Source of the DNA: an uncultured Clostridia bacterium
GTDB lineage: Bacteria > Bacillota > Clostridia > Oscillospirales > Ruminococcaceae
Assembly (NCBI GenBank): GCA_937892655.1
Contig: CALBJC010000089.1
Span: forward strand, 1 to 6,183
DNA: 6,183 bases
Direction: 5' to 3'
Shown piece by piece: positions 5,942 through 6,183 of the stretch. The stretch's first letter is position 1; every line of letters begins with the position of its first letter. The translations under genes were made by a program, and so were the position numbers. A model generated the notes under the pieces. It made no database searches and was not told the DNA's origin. It worked only from the letters and a program-made list of their open reading frames with translations.

Positions 5942-6183
5942 TTATGCTGAAAATTGTGAGTTATACAAATTATAATAGAATCCGCCTTTTTTAAGCAGCT
6001 CGTCGTGTGAGCCCTGCTCGATAATGTGACCTTTATCCATAACAAGAATAACATCAGCCTCCTTGATAGTGGATAAACGGTGTGCAACTATAAATGAAGT
6101 TCTGCCCTTCATCATAGCCTCAAATGCCCTCTGAACCCTTATTTCTGTACGGGTATCTATAGAAGATGTAGCTTCGTCAAGAA
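5942..6183 (-). CDS. ABC exporter subunit, C-terminal end only
   Basis: Reading the - strand from the window edge gives 79 residues and a TAA stop (5944-5942); the start lies outside the window. The peptide begins LDEATSSIDTRTE, the end of Walker B with the catalytic glutamate followed by the D-loop. It continues with the H-loop FIVAHRLSTIKEAD (histidine at visible residue 34), VMDKGHIIEQGSHDELL, and a short tail ending FYYNLYNSQFSA. This is the typical C-terminus of an ABCB/MsbA-type multidrug or lipid exporter half-transporter, in which a six-helix membrane domain precedes the ATPase. Those membrane helices would be upstream, out of view. The substrate cannot be told from this fragment. Such exporters often occur as adjacent heterodimer pairs, so a partner gene may lie just beyond the window. 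The sensor-cyclase gene starts 16 bases after the stop, suggesting one operon. Confidence 0.95.
   Translation of the reverse strand, partial: LDEATSSIDTRTEIRVQRAFEAMMKGRTSFIVAHRLSTIKEADVILVMDKGHIIEQGSHDELLKKGGFYYNLYNSQFSA

Noticed and set aside
5969..5976. TATAAT-like sequence on both strands just upstream of the sensor-cyclase
   Set aside because: It falls in the Tyr-Tyr-Asn-Leu codons of the exporter's end, and I found no acceptable -35 box at the right spacing. A weak internal promoter cannot be excluded.

Overview
The window looks like chromosomal DNA from a low-GC Gram-positive bacterium of the Clostridia, plausibly a gut Ruminococcaceae/Oscillospiraceae-type anaerobe. The reasons are a moderately AT-rich composition, AGGAGG-type ribosome binding sites, sigma-A-like promoter spacing, short intergenic gaps, and multi-domain c-di-GMP proteins with clostridial-style sensors. 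The genus cannot be fixed from the sequence alone.

Layout: the first 280 or so bases are the 3' three-quarters of a class A RNase P RNA (rnpB, + strand, 5' end outside the window), closed by a strong intrinsic terminator. A well-formed sigma-A promoter with an extended -10 then drives a + strand group of three genes. These encode a GAF-like/PAS/GGDEF/EAL c-di-GMP protein (446-2617), a YbaK/ProX-type aminoacyl-tRNA trans-editing protein (2670-3215), and a compact ABC/RecF-like AAA ATPase (3219-3971). A hairpin with a short T stretch separates the first gene from the other two. The last two are 3 bases apart and look translationally coupled.

A perfect 12-bp hairpin at 3972-3999 fills almost the whole gap to the next gene and serves both strands. 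Beyond it, on the - strand, lies a 640-residue protein with a LacI-type ligand-binding domain at its N-terminus (no DNA-binding domain), a GAF-like middle, and a C-terminal GGDEF domain (4003-5925). It starts 16 bases after the end of an ABC exporter gene (5942-6183, only the last 79 residues visible), so the two are probably one transcript.

How the genes fit together (inference): two c-di-GMP enzymes point at each other across one terminator. One could make and degrade c-di-GMP. The other is a probable synthase gated by a small cytoplasmic ligand, perhaps a sugar, and is linked to an exporter. The tRNA-editing protein and ATPase between them belong to translation quality control and an unknown ATP-driven function. 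I saw no mobile element, CRISPR array or phage gene. The most distinctive item is the intracellular LacI-type sensor fused to a diguanylate cyclase and placed behind an ABC exporter. Domain fusions of this general kind are known in Clostridia, so it is notable rather than clearly a new system.
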